Below are positions 1 through 9,932 of a DNA stretch of 64,000 nt, in pieces. Positions within the stretch are counted from its first letter, which is position 1. Every line of letters begins with the position of its first letter. The stretch lies in contig JAJEKV010000017.1 in NCBI GenBank assembly GCA_021234155.1, forward strand, positions 11,415,525 to 11,479,524, read 5' to 3'. The stretch comes from Isoetes taiwanensis (taxonomy: Eukaryota; Streptophyta; Lycopodiopsida; Isoetales; Isoetaceae). The notes under the pieces are model-generated. The model had not been told where the DNA came from, ran no database searches, and saw only the letters and a list, made by a program, of their open reading frames with translations. A program made the translations under genes and the position numbers.

Positions 1-1310
1 AAGGGTCCTTCCCAAATATTATCAAACTTGCCAGCTGAGTCTTCTTTTGACTTATTCCACTTAAGGACAAGTTCCCCTTTTCTAAAAGTACCCTGTATTC
101 TATGTGTAGTTTTAAATGCAGCCAGATCTTTGGCCTTTTTCAGCAAATTAGTATTCTCAGCTTCCATCCTATATTCATCTAGGTGCAGCAAGGCATCCAA
201 TCTTTCTTGCAAGGCATGTTCAAAAGGTAAGCATAGTTTATAAGCTAATCTCAGGGAAGACAACTCGAGTTCCACTGGTAGGACTGCCTCTATGCCATAA
301 ACCAAATTGAAGGGTGTATGATTTGTAGTTGTTTTGATAGTGACTCTATAAGCCCAGAGTGCATCCACTATTTTGACATGCCAATCCCTCTTATTGACCT
401 CAATTGTCTTCTGCAAAATATTTTTCAACACTTTGTTAGTGGCTTCAGCTTGTCCATTACCCTGGGGATAATATGAGGAGCTTTTGGTATGTTTGACCTT
501 CAAAATGTCCAACAGGTTAGCAATAACTTCATTAACAAAAGGTGTACCCCTATCAGAATGCAACTGAAAAGGAATACCAAACCTGGAACAAACATTTTCA
601 TGTAAAAACCTTGCAGTTGTGGCAGCATTAGCCTGCCTCAAAGGTATAGCTTCTGCCCACTTGGTAAAATAATCTGTGGCCACAATAATATGTTGATGTT
701 GACCTGCAGAAGAAGGATTGATAGGGCCAATATAATCTAGTCCCCAAATCTGGAAGGGCCCTGGAGATATGATGGGATTAAGGGCAGCTGACAGTAAAAT
801 TCTTTTGCTAAAGATTTGGCATTGATGGCAAGTCTTTATAATTTCATAACAATCTTTAAAGACAGTAGGCCAATAGTATCCAGACCTGAGAATCTTTTTT
901 GCTGTAGTATCACCAGCAAAATGCCCTCCACAAATACCTTTGTGCATTTCCCTGATAATTAGAGCAGATTCACTTTCATCTACACATCTCAATAAGACTC
1001 CATCTCGGTTGACTTTGCACAAGACATTGTCTATCATCTTGAATTGTCTGCATTTATCCTTGAGTCTCCTTTTTTGGCTTGAAGTGAGGCTTGAGGGGAT
1101 GATCCCATGTTGTAAAAAGTCTCTAATAGGTTGTTGCCATCCCTCATCAGCTTGATCTTGTGGAATTACTTCTACATGAGCTACTGCAAGTGAAGTGTCA
1201 GTAGTATCCAACTCATCTTCATGGTCAAAAAATATATAAGGCAAATAAAGGCTAGGACTTCGTACCAAATGTAATTCTTTTACAGAAATATCATAACTTT
1301 GCAACTTACA
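1..1310 (-). CDS. Ty3/gypsy integrase (gypsy-1, C-terminal part of pol, runs off the window)
   Basis: Read on the minus strand from about 1310 down to base 1, this is the integrase of gypsy-1. It would insert the element's cDNA into the host genome. I see the N-terminal zinc-binding HHCC motif (MHKGICGGHF, then CHQCQ, about 950-810), followed by the catalytic core. The D,D,E residues lie in GLDYIG, HSDRGTPF and GQAEATNK, and FTKWAEAIPL lies between the first two. Near the window edge LVLKWNKS...GKFDNIWEGP is the GPY/F-type C-terminal module. In the stretches I translated the frame is open, so this is the best-preserved part of the element. The C-terminus and 3' LTR lie outside the window. Confidence 0.9.
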
Positions 1311-1498
1311 AGCCCATCTTTGGATCTTTGGCTTACTGGTTGCCTTACCAAACAGTAAACCCATTGGATTTTGCTTCATGTAGACTTGGACTTGACTTTT
1401 CAGAAGCAAGTGTCCTTGCCTATTTATTGATAAGGAACATGAGGGCAGCAACACTCTTTTCTATTCTGGTATATCTCTCTTCAAGAGCAGACCATTGT
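1311..1498 (-). pseudogene. Decayed native RNase H between RT and integrase (gypsy-1)
   Basis: This segment links RT to integrase. The RT frame ends at 1499 with a stop after DKHTICK. The next frame continues with SKQWSALEERYTRIEKS, the normal RNase H continuation, and then reaches another stop after LMFLINK. So at least one frameshift and one stop break it. The RNase H start in the RT frame reads PFEVYITVTKKAIG. The usual catalytic aspartate, in the family pattern YTDAS, is absent. In Tat-lineage plant elements a weakened native RNase H accompanies an extra RNase H, and one is present here at 7328-8244. Confidence 0.65.
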
Positions 1499-2707
1499 TT
1501 ACTTGCAAATGGTGTGTTTATCCTGCAAAATAGCTAATCCTATAGCCTTTTTAGTAACAGTAATATAAACTTCAAATGGCATGTTCAGATCTGGTTTTTT
1601 CAAAAGTGTGGCTTCACATATGGATAGAATGAGAAAGTCAAAAGCCTCTTGGCATTCTGAAGTCCATGTGATAGGTATATGCTTACTTTCAGACTTAGAG
1701 AACTTACCTATCCTTGTCAATCTAGAAATGGGACTCAAAATATGGGTAAAATTAGGAATATACATCCTGAGGAAACTTGTCATACCAATAAAACTCTTAA
1801 CCTGCTTTAGATTCTTGGGAGGTGCTAATTTTTTGAGGGCCTCAATCTTGTCTTGAGCAACTTGAATGCCTTGGTTGGATACTTCATGTCCTAAGAGTTG
1901 TCCTTTTGATGCAAAAAAGATGCATTTCTTTGGGTTTAGATTGACTCCTGAACTCCTGCACAAAGAACAAATTTTTGCAAGTAGCTCCACATGATTAGTT
2001 GGATGAGAGCCTAGGAAAAGATCATCTAAGTACACCCTGAACTCTTCAGCAGGCATTGATTTGAAAATGACATCCATTGCCCTTTGGAAGGTAGCTGGAG
2101 CATTCATCAAACCAAAAGGCATTCTTTTCATAGCATATGTACCCCAGGGGGTGATGAAAGAAGTCTTTGGCTGGTCTTCTTCCTTAATGCTAATCTGGTT
2201 GAATCCTGAGAATCCATCCAGAAATGAGTATACTTCCTTACCTGCTACAGCATATAAGATTTCTTCTAAAAAAGGCAAAGGGTAACAATCCTTGATGGTG
2301 GCTTTGTTGAGATCTCGATAATCAATGCAAATTCTTAAAGCACCACTTTTCTTCTCCACAGGAACAATGCAAGATACCCATTCTGGATTAATGATTTCAA
2401 TAATAACACCTGCATCTAACATCTTATCCAATTCATATTTGATTAGTCCCATCAGTGAAGCATTAATTCTTCTTAATTTTTGAAAGACAGGTTTACAACC
2501 TTCCTTAATCTTAATTTCAAATTGGCATACCTCAGTTTTGATACCTGATAGTTCTGAATAGTCCCAAGCAAATACATCTTTTCTTTCTTCAAAAAACATT
2601 TGTATGCTTTCTCTGTTTTGATATTCAATCAGATCTCCAACAAACAGAGTTCTAGGTGTACCATTTTTTGTGATTACAATCTCCTCAATATCTTTTTTGG
2701 GTTGCCC
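1499..2707 (-). CDS. Ty3/gypsy reverse transcriptase (gypsy-1)
   Basis: Reverse transcriptase of gypsy-1, the enzyme that copies element RNA into cDNA. On the minus strand the frame is open from 2707, where the foreign insertion cuts it, to the stop at 1499. A methionine at 2599 is internal, because coding continues upstream (PKKDIEEIVITKNGT). Visible RT blocks are CIDYRDLNKATIKDCYPLP, the catalytic-aspartate block YSFLDGFSGFNQI, TPWGTYAMKRMPFGLMNAPATF, and the YLDD box (VYLDDLFLGSH). The thumb and connection region follows (LGHEV, SFIGMTSFLRMYIPNF), then the start of RNase H. The rest of the polyprotein lies on the far side of the 2700-7345 insertion. Confidence 0.9.
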   Translation of the reverse strand, partial: GQPKKDIEEIVITKNGTPRTLFVGDLIEYQNRESIQMFFEERKDVFAWDYSELSGIKTEVCQFEIKIKEGCKPVFQKLRRINASLMGLIKYELDKMLDAGVIIEIINPEWVSCIVPVEKKSGALRICIDYRDLNKATIKDCYPLPFLEEILYAVAGKEVYSFLDGFSGFNQISIKEEDQPKTSFITPWGTYAMKRMPFGLMNAPATFQRAMDVIFKSMPAEEFRVYLDDLFLGSHPTNHVELLAKICSLCRSSGVNLNPKKCIFFASKGQLLGHEVSNQGIQVAQDKIEALKKLAPPKNLKQVKSFIGMTSFLRMYIPNFTHILSPISRLTRIGKFSKSESKHIPITWTSECQEAFDFLILSICEATLLKKPDLNMPFEVYITVTKKAIGLAILQDKHTICK

Positions 2708-2728
2708 CTAGGGGGGCAAACCCTTGTT

Positions 2729-2782
2729 TATGTGGGTATGTGGGCATATCCAGGTATATGCCGGCATATGCCTAGCATATGC
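2729..2782 (+). repeat. Left subterminal direct repeat of the 4.6 kb insertion, rich in CATATGC palindromes
   Basis: The segment starting TATGTGGGTATGTGGGCATA matches a similar segment at 7238-7283 (CATGTGGGTTTGTGGCATAT) in the same orientation near the other end of the insertion. The pairs continue through GTATATG and GCATATGC words. It contains a perfect 12 bp palindrome, TATGCCGGCATA. Short palindromic subterminal repeats at both ends are typical of transposase binding regions, but no transposase is visible here. Confidence 0.55.
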
Positions 2783-4384
2783 TGGTGACTGCTAAAAACT
2801 GGCTGCTGCCTGTAAATTGTCAGGTCATCCAGCCCCATTCCTTCGCTGAAAAGAGGAACTGTGTTCGTCGTCATCGTGGTACTAAAGCAAGCAGCGAGCG
2901 ATCTTCCATCGGATATACTCTGGCTTCTTCCTTGCGAACCTTTGATCTTGTTCAACAGTGTTCTCTTTGATAGAGCCATGAAGCAGTTGCCTTGCCGGGA
3001 TGGTAATATAATCGGCCTTACTGATGGCCGATGCCTTGACTCTAGACAGGTTAGTTTCCTCATTTGCTCTACAAATGCATTCATCTCTTGTTCAACGAAT
3101 GTCTGTTGATTCAGTGTTTTCGGTAAGATGGATTTACTAGAAAACCAATCCTTTCTTTTTTACCTGAGGTTTCTTGGGTCCAGTAGGCTTGCAATCGTTG
3201 GCAAATCTTTTTAGATTACAAGGTCTCCCTTGAATGTTGCCCTGGCAATTGATGTTGGCCAATAATAATCTGACTACAGATGCATTCCGCTCCAGTGCCA
3301 TGCAAGTTCTGTTACAGGTATAAATCTTTCCTCTTTGGGCTTGAAACGGACTGTAATAGCGGATCTTTGCAAGCTTTCCAGATCACTTTGAGTTATGGCA
3401 AAGTCGATTAAATTGACCCTTATTTTGATTTTGATTGCAGGCAGAGTCGATGGTAGTGTGCGCCATCAACATGGACAATGTGTCAGATGGGCATTTCCAT
3501 TGCCCTGTTATGGAAAAAAGCTGCTTTTAAAAGGAGGTGCAAATTTGTATGTTTGCTCTCTTTTAGCAGAGGGTCTAGCTCTAGATTTTGAAGTAAGTTT
3601 TTTCCTTTTGTGATTCGTAGTTTCAAAGACAAAGATAAGCATATTATATAGATAGATCTCAGAGCACTGCTCACAAACTTGGGTTATGTTTTATGCACTA
3701 ATTTAGTGAGACTCCTTTTCAGCTCAACTACGTACAGTTTTGTTTCACAATGTTTCTTCCATTATGCCCTATTTCTTTCATTTGCATTTGGTTTGCATGT
3801 CTAGGAATTTTCCAGGCGATTTCTAAGCAGGCAATTTCAAGCTTATGTATGCTTTGTATGCTTTCATATTCAGTATGTGAAGGAGGAAGATTGGCTTGCA
3901 GGTCCAAGAGGTCGCTCTCTGCTTAGAAAGCAAGGTTTGTCTTAATGTTTTTCCAACCCAAGCATGTGGTGGATCTTTATTTGGTTTTGTGCCTTCTGTT
4001 CCAGGAAGCCATTCGCCAACAAAGACCTGAAAATGTTGTTTTTGGATGTGTATAGCATGCCTATCACTGAGATCACACATCTCGGTTTCAATTCCATCTT
4101 AGGTATCACGAAATGACATGCGTAGCAATGGCATGACTAGCTGCAGAAGTGCTTTTCTCTGACCATCACTACTGACATAACCCTTACAATGCAACCAGAC
4201 GATTTCTAAGCAGGGATTTCAAGCTATCTTCCAAATCTATTGCATTCTCTTTTCTTCACGTGACTATTTCTTTCTAAATTGGACCGCCTAGATTTAATCT
4301 AAAAATTGGACAATCGAATTAGTCCAAGAGTTTTTTCCTCCTAGCTTTCTTCTCGCTCTCGCTCTTCCTTTCCTTTACAATAGC
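2783..4384. other. Non-coding or intron-like interior of the insertion
   Basis: No convincing coding sequence. Several segments end in plausible splice acceptors (for example a T-rich tract ending in GATTGCAG before 3441). On the minus strand, 2750-3084 gives a 118-codon reading frame with a basic, serine-rich start that I cannot match to a family. These may be further captured exons and introns that are too decayed to name. Confidence 0.4.
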
Positions 4385-4468
4385 CAAATTTCATTAATCG
4401 GTTGCTTGAAGGTTTGATAACCAGTGAAAGGCTATGGCACTTGATCCCATTTAGGGAGCCAGAAGGAA
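4385..4468 (+). pseudogene. Candidate exon of the captured IBR3-like acyl-CoA dehydrogenase
   Basis: In one frame this stretch reads ...SERLWHLIPFREPEGK and ends at a GTAATA donor-like site. The family has a segment of the form REGLWNLF(V/I)P just before the acyl-CoA dehydrogenase core, which would fit the order of the better exons at 6352-7010. The match is short and has substitutions, so it is offered only as a likely upstream exon of the same captured gene. Confidence 0.3.
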
Positions 4469-6351
4469 AGGTAATATTTACATGGTTTTTTGCGTGGTTA
4501 TTATTTTGAAGGATAATAATAGGTCATGTGTGCATTATGGCAGTGCAATGGAAGAAGGATCTAGCAACGACCATGGCACTATGAAGCAGTCTGTCTCTCC
4601 AATTGTAAGGCAAGCCCACAAGCTTCTGTAGTGGTGCATGAGAATTGGAGTAGAAGATGCCTGCATTTTTGCTTTTGAAAGATGGTAATTAACTGTTCTC
4701 TCCAGATCTGAAAGCATTGAGGTTTATGCCAAAACCAGAGAGCAACCCATGCATTGAAGCTAACTCCTATCCAGATCATTGAATGTGATATTTGACGCAG
4801 AAAATTTGGAGCCATTCCAAGGGATGAATAGCAGGGATTATAGCAAGGTGCGCTATTATTGTGTGCAAATATAATGTCTAGGTCAACTTGACAATCTTAA
4901 AAATGGTTTTGGCGCAGGCAATTGTAGTGAGCGCATCAAGACCATTAATATCAAGCGAAATAGATGGGGCAGTTGGAGCAGGAAATAGAAGCAAACTTTA
5001 AACTGAAGTTAGAACCAGTTCATCCCAATAGTGAGTTAAACAAAGTGGAAAGTCAATCTCCACCAGTCGAAGGTTGCTTGCACAGGAATCTCTGCAACTT
5101 TCCCATGCAATGCTCACGCAGATGTTATTTCTTGGAATGTATGCCCAGGGTGGAATGGACATGAAATCCCTGCACCATTTTTGCATCTTTATTCCTCTGA
5201 CTCAACTTAACTTATACATGATCAAATATATTGGCATCCTCTCTTTAGACACAGAAAGGAGATTAACTTCCAGTTCAGATATATACATCTCCATCAATTT
5301 TAAGTAGGCCTTTGCCAATCTTCACTTTTCTTTCTCTAATACTGGGATGGGCTGGTACTCTGTGAAGAGCTCTCTTTGGACTAGCCATATGCGTGAAGAG
5401 CTCTCTTGCATTGGCCATATGATCATCGCTGTATAAAGTGGCCCAATTGTTAGAACGTATATTTCTAACTTGAGATTTCTATGGTTATGTAGAGGTATTG
5501 TGTGGAGCATTGGCTCACATGTGTTGAGCAGATGATAAAGATACACAGTATGAATGGATAGATTTCCAGCTAGTGAAAGGGAGGGCCATAAAACATAATG
5601 AATGCAACTATAAAGAGTTGGACTGCATTTTGAAGCAAATCAGCCTTTCAAACTAGCCAACCTGCAACAATTAATGGTTTAGTACAAGTAGATTTTGAAT
5701 TGCGTGTGTTGTATAACTCTTCTTCAAACAGATCACATTGCATGAAGATGTGCTCCAAAGTGTGGTGCGGATCCTTAAACAAGACGTATAGGATATAATG
5801 GCATTTCTTTCCGCGGTTTGTAGTATTTTAGAAAAGCCAAGTACATGGCTACGAACTCACATGTTTCAACAATCTACAGGTGTATTTCAGCAACGGTGGA
5901 ATTTGATTTTTTCTAAGCTTTTCTCTCAGATATTCAGTCAACGGCCAAGCTGCTGTTGTGAAAGGCATATAGTTAACTACGTTGATTGACATTGCAAAGC
6001 TTATGTGGAGAAGATTTCATATGTCTGAAGCATATATCGATCTGTATTTGCATAATTACTGTTTAGGGTTAGCAGATTGAAGGAAGGTATTTGTGCTTTT
6101 AATGCTGAACAAATCTTGGGCTTCATGATCCAAGACAAATCTGCTAGCTACCTCTTATGATAAAAGCTTGGCCAGAATTAATGTAGTGTCTTTTTAGTGC
6201 TTGCACTTTTGTTTTGGCAAATCAAATCATGCTTGCACATTTGGTATAACGTTATATCATTGCAACACTATGCCACAATGCATTTTCTTTCAAATTGGCA
6301 ATAGAAACCATGCTGCACTATTGAAGTGCAACAATTAAGTGCACTATTGAA

Positions 6352-7010
6352 CATATTGGAAATCGTCGTTCATTTATTGCCCCTAAAGTTTCTAACTGTG
6401 GTGCACCTGATATAGGCAATATGGAGGTAGGTTGAGGAATTGGTTCCTTGATCTCAATATGGCCTGCATGTTTGTTAGTAGGTAGTCTGTTTCTACAGGG
6501 GCACGTAGAAATAGTATTTGAAAATGTTTGTGTATGTGCATTCAATATAATATAGGAAGAAGGACGTGGTTCTGAAATACCACATGCAAGTGAAGTTTTG
6601 AAGATAATGTTAATATTGGTGGACTATGCTAATTTCTAATTGGCAATAGGGGAGGCTTAAGTTGGATCCCCATGATGCAAATGTTGCAAGAGGATTTCTG
6701 CCTATGGCAAAGGTAGTATTTGTCTCAACACTCATTGAATCAGTAAATTAACTAGAATAAGTATATGTTAATTACTTTTTTGTTAATTGCAAGTAGTTGC
6801 GCCCCATGGATGCGGCTATCCAAGTGCATGGAGCTGCAAGAGTAAGTTATAATTTTGAACTTGCTCATATATGTGCGGCACCTAGGACCTTGCGTGCATG
6901 GAGCTGCAAGAGTAAGTTATAATTTTGAACTTGCTCATATATGGGCGGCATCTAGGACCTTGCATCTTGCAGATGGGCCAGATGAAGTCCATGTGGTAGA
7001 TATAGTTAAT
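6352..7010 (+). pseudogene. Captured IBR3/ACAD10-like acyl-CoA dehydrogenase fragments
   Basis: Four short blocks in order match the C-terminal dehydrogenase part of the peroxisomal IBR3/ACAD10 family, which in plants acts in indole-3-butyric acid metabolism. Block 1 (6352-6426) reads SFIAPKVSNCGAPDIGNMEV and ends at a GTAGG donor-like site. Block 2 (6502-6582) reads VEIVFENVCVCAFNII, a stop, then EEGRGSEIP. Block 3 (6662-6712) reads ANVARGFLPMAK before a GTAGT donor. Block 4 (6811-7010) reads AAIQVHGAARVSYNFELAH and then RTLHLADGPDEVHV. Intron-like gaps remain between blocks. About 100 residues expected between blocks 1 and 2 are missing, there is an in-frame stop, and block 4 contains a 70 bp duplication. 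It is a dead gene copy lying opposite in strand to the host retrotransposon. Confidence 0.8.
6824..6963 (+). repeat. 70 bp tandem duplication inside the captured exon
   Basis: The 70 bp starting GTGCATGGAGCTGCAAGAGT at 6824 are repeated immediately at 6894-6963 with few changes (ATGTGCGGCACC versus ATGGGCGGCATC). Seventy is not a multiple of three, so the duplication breaks the acyl-CoA dehydrogenase frame. Only the second copy continues into the conserved LADGPDEVH end. Confidence 0.85.
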
Positions 7011-7237
7011 GCCATTTCCACTGCCAGGAAAACAAGAACTACATCGCATGCCACAAAAAGTTTAAACTTCATCTTATGCCAAAAGTTTCAACTGGCTTGG
7101 CTGCTCTTTTAACTGCTACCTTTTTTTAGCTCCATCCATCCATCCATCCTGGAGACTGAGAGTTCATTGGCTTTGAGGTATAGCTTTCCTTGTGGTCTTA
7201 CAGATCCTATGCCAGCTATATTATATTTACCCTCATC

Positions 7238-7283
7238 CATGTGGGTTTGTGGCATATTCCAAGTATATGTCAGTATATGCTCG
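7238..7283 (+). repeat. Right subterminal direct repeat of the 4.6 kb insertion
   Basis: Imperfect direct copy of the segment at 2729-2782, about 50 bp inside the right-hand junction hairpin. It shares the words GTGGGT, GGCATAT, GTATATG and AGTATATGC in the same order. It helps define the insertion as one unit. Confidence 0.55.
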
Positions 7284-7327
7284 AAAATATGACTTTGAAG
7301 TGTGATTTAAGCCATTTCACTCTCGGG

Positions 7328-8244
7328 TCACGGAGGGCAACCCTCCGTGCGTAGCACCTTGTTTTCTGATGCATCAATGGTCAAAATAGGACAGAGTGCT
7401 TTTACTTCATTGTCATCAAGGTCGTCTTCAGGAATAGCTCCCTCAGTTAGATGTGACATGAGAGTTTCCCTACACAGGGCATCAGCCTCAAATTTTTTTT
7501 CTCTTGGGATATGAGTGATCTTCCATGAAGCAAAACTTGAGAGTACTCCCATTGTCTGATTCTTCAAAAGCTCCATATCTGCATTCTTTGTTTGATAATC
7601 TCCTGAAACTTGTTTGCAAATTAATTGTGAATCACCATAAATATGGATATTGGCAATATCCATAGCTTTGGCTTCCTGAAGACCTGCAATCAAAGCTTTA
7701 TATTCTGCTACATTAGAAGTGACTTGAGGGGAAATTCTTCCTACTTTAGCTAAAAGTTTGTGAGAGGAATCTTTCAGAATGGCAGCAGATGATGCAACAT
7801 TTAGTTTTTTAGAGATACCTCCATCAAACCATAAGAAACCTGTTGGTCCTTGTCTGCTGGGAAGTGCACACTCTATAATAAGAGGAACCATTTCATATTT
7901 TCTTGGTCTTGTGTTTTTTATCCTGTAAGATCCCAGAGGCTCTTCAATTAGCATTTCTTTAATAAAGTTTACCTCTTCTTTGGAGTCATAGGAGCCTTCT
8001 TGGTTGTAAATTGTAGCAGTTTGAGAGCCATTGGAGATGGTACATCTCCCTTGAGACCAAACTGGCCTAGCATCTACAGTGGCTAACCATCTCCTCCCTA
8101 AGAGTAGGTCATAGATATCAGATTCATCCCCTATATCTTCAAAAGCCACTACAATAAAATTAGCAGCTACAGTTATGCCTTCTGTATTGACAGGCACTTT
8201 AGTCACTACACCAATAGGAGTAATTTTAGCATTATAAAAAGATC
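7328..8244 (-). CDS. Protease C-terminus and extra (archaeal-type) RNase H, gypsy-1
   Basis: On the minus strand this continues the polyprotein after a frame break near 8244. The start (SFYNAKITPIGVV, then IYDLLLGRRWL) is the C-terminal half of the retropepsin region. From about 7860 down it carries an RVT_3-type RNase H with the catalytic set visible: FLWFDGGIS (Asp), NVAEYKALIAGL (Glu), IYGDSQLI (Asp) and FEADAL (Asp). This is the additional RNase H of Tat-like plant gypsy elements. Here it lies before RT rather than after it. The frame runs into the insertion hairpin near 7345 and stops at 7328. The methionine at 8206 is internal, not a true start. Confidence 0.8.
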
Positions 8245-9912
8245 TTAATAATTAGAAGCTTTCTTATCCACCTCAAAACCACACTTCTTCATAATGTGAT
8301 ATGGCACGATGTTTAGGGGGGATCCTCCATCAAGTAATACATTTGAAAAGGTATAACCTCCTAAAGCAGCTGAACATGTAAATGCCCCAGGGTCTTCTTC
8401 ATTCTGTGCTAGAACAAGGTCAGTGGCATCAGTAAAATTTATACAAGCATTTAATTGCTCACCACCAGTTTGCTGAAGCACCCTTTTGTTGTAGCTGGGT
8501 GCAATCTTTAGCAATGTGAAAAGATCCACACTCACCTTGGAATTCCTGAGCAAAACATCAACTTCATCAAGGTCTTGGTCTTTCTTACCATATTTTTGCT
8601 GTGGAGGTGGAGCTATTATTTGAGCAGGTGATTCTATTGTAGGTGATGAAGACCTGGCTGTGGGATGTCTACTTGATTCAGCATGTGTATTGACTTCATT
8701 CATTCTTCTAGTTTGAACTGCCATAACTTCTTCAGTCTTGAGAACTTCTGTGGCCTGGATAAACCTTATAGAAGTACTTGGTTCAGCAAATCTCACAGGG
8801 GGCTTAGGTTCTGGCCTCTTTTCTTGTTCCTGCTTAGCAAAGTATTCCTTAACAGCACACCTAACATCAGTATGACCAACTTCTTTACAGAAAGAACAAA
8901 CAGGACATTCTTTTCCAAAATGACCTTTTCTATTGCATTTAGGACACACTTGCCAATAACAAATTTCTGATGGATGAGTATTCCTATTGCAATAAATACA
9001 TTCAGGGTAGGTCTTACCTGTTCTTGCAGTTTTGAGCTCAACTAGTTGTTTGGTTAATTCTGCTAAAGCTTCAGTAACCTTAGATAGGTCTGATTTAACC
9101 TCTGCAACTTGAGAACTAGCTTCCTCCTCCTTAGATTTCTTCTTTTCTTTCTGTATGGCATAAACTAGAATGGAAGGGTGATGATCATAATGTGCATCAG
9201 TAGCATCAGGGTAAAAAGGATCATGGCCATGGTGAGAAATATGGTGCTTATCAGGCAAAGTAGAGAGCATTTGAGTTAGATCAGTAGTTTTGGCAAAAAC
9301 TTTGTATATGGAATCAAATCCTTCAGCAGCTTGGATCTTGAGCAATTTCCTTTGGATATCTGGTCTCCTTTCTAGACCATTGATGAAAGCAGTAACTAAA
9401 AACAGTGTGGGAATTGTGACTTGTGCTCTTTGACACCTGCTCATAAATGTGCTAAATCTTTCTTTGTACTGATTCACACTCTCCCCTGCATGTATAGAAA
9501 AACTTTGCAACTCATTAACCAAATCTTTGGGAGCAGCCAACTTACCAAACCTGTCCAGGAACTTCTTGACGAGTTCATCCCATGAGGTGGTACCCATTAA
9601 CTTCTCATAAGTTAACCAAGCACCAGCTTCACTCTCCTCTTTGAAACATTTCTCAAATTCTAAAAGCTTGCATCCTTTCTTGAAACCATAATCCCTGTAA
9701 TAGTCTTCAAATATTCTCAAAAAGTTGTTAGCACTCATGCTGGAATCAAAAGTAGGCAAAGGAACAGGGACATTCAACTCGAATTGGTATGGCATGTTTT
9801 GAAGTAAGCTAGTTGAAAAACTTGGAGGCAATGGCCTTTCTCTGCAATGATCTGATACATCAACATCTTCCAATGGTTCTTGTTCTGCTGGAAATTTTTG
9901 CTTTGGAGCCAT
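8245..9912 (-). CDS. Gag and protease N-terminus (gypsy-1)
   Basis: Capsid/nucleocapsid polyprotein of gypsy-1. I choose the start MAPKQKF at 9912, not the upstream methionine at 9951, because the related gypsy-2 gag starts MAPRRN at the equivalent place. The retrotrans_gag region includes TSWDELVKKFLDRFG and ESVNQYKERFSTFMSRC. A lysine/glutamate-rich coiled-coil-like stretch follows. Three zinc knuckles then lie in tandem: CIYCNRNTHPSEIC, CPKCNRKGHFGKEC and CSFCKEVGHTDVRC. Near the C-terminus FSNVLLDGGSPLNIVP is the retropepsin active site, in the DGGS form common in plant gypsy elements. A stop at 8245 interrupts the protease, which resumes in another frame at 8244. Confidence 0.9.
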   Translation of the reverse strand: MAPKQKFPAEQEPLEDVDVSDHCRERPLPPSFSTSLLQNMPYQFELNVPVPLPTFDSSMSANNFLRIFEDYYRDYGFKKGCKLLEFEKCFKEESEAGAWLTYEKLMGTTSWDELVKKFLDRFGKLAAPKDLVNELQSFSIHAGESVNQYKERFSTFMSRCQRAQVTIPTLFLVTAFINGLERRPDIQRKLLKIQAAEGFDSIYKVFAKTTDLTQMLSTLPDKHHISHHGHDPFYPDATDAHYDHHPSILVYAIQKEKKKSKEEEASSQVAEVKSDLSKVTEALAELTKQLVELKTARTGKTYPECIYCNRNTHPSEICYWQVCPKCNRKGHFGKECPVCSFCKEVGHTDVRCAVKEYFAKQEQEKRPEPKPPVRFAEPSTSIRFIQATEVLKTEEVMAVQTRRMNEVNTHAESSRHPTARSSSPTIESPAQIIAPPPQQKYGKKDQDLDEVDVLLRNSKVSVDLFTLLKIAPSYNKRVLQQTGGEQLNACINFTDATDLVLAQNEEDPGAFTCSAALGGYTFSNVLLDGGSPLNIVPYHIMKKCGFEVDKKASNY

Positions 9913-9932
9913 GAGTTCTGAGATCCAGGAAG

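Larger units (their letters stand above)
2700..7345. mobile_element. 4.6 kb insertion of unclear class carrying captured host gene fragments
   Basis: This block separates the extra RNase H (ends near 7345) from RT (resumes near 2707) of one gypsy polyprotein, so it is an insertion. Its interior lacks retroelement motifs but holds intron-like AT-rich sequence and degraded exons of an IBR3-like gene on the plus strand. Both junctions lie in GC-rich hairpins. The left one is GGGTTGCCCC-TAG-GGGGGCAAACCC with one extra base. The right one is ACGGAGGG-CAA-CCCTCCGT. GGGTTGCCC at the left and GGGCAACCC at the right form a 9 bp inverted repeat. I find no target duplication. A gene-carrying MULE, a Helitron relative or another gene-capturing element is possible. 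The exact ends are inferred. Confidence 0.6.

Noticed and set aside
2700-2725. Rho-independent terminator
   Set aside because: A GC hairpin, but in a eukaryotic transposon junction and without a meaningful transcription unit.
2600-2788. Plus-strand open frames inside the gypsy-1 region (for example 1581-1856, 2061-2285, 8683-8970)
   Set aside because: They are antisense to well-supported gag/pol coding sequence.
3441-3530. Possible U-box cyclophilin exon (DGHFHCPVMEKS resembles a DG-FHCPV--K segment)
   Set aside because: A twelve-residue resemblance followed by a stop, with no supporting neighbouring exon.
4547-4700. Possible cis-prenyltransferase (DHDDS-like) exon: LL-stop-WCMRIGVEDACIFAFE resembles the L-WC--LG----YAF segment
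   Set aside because: One short match containing a stop. The preceding sequence only loosely resembles the MDGNRR motif and is in another frame. Not enough to assign.
5074-5190. PPR-like phrase NAHADVISWN
   Set aside because: A single short resemblance without a repeat series.
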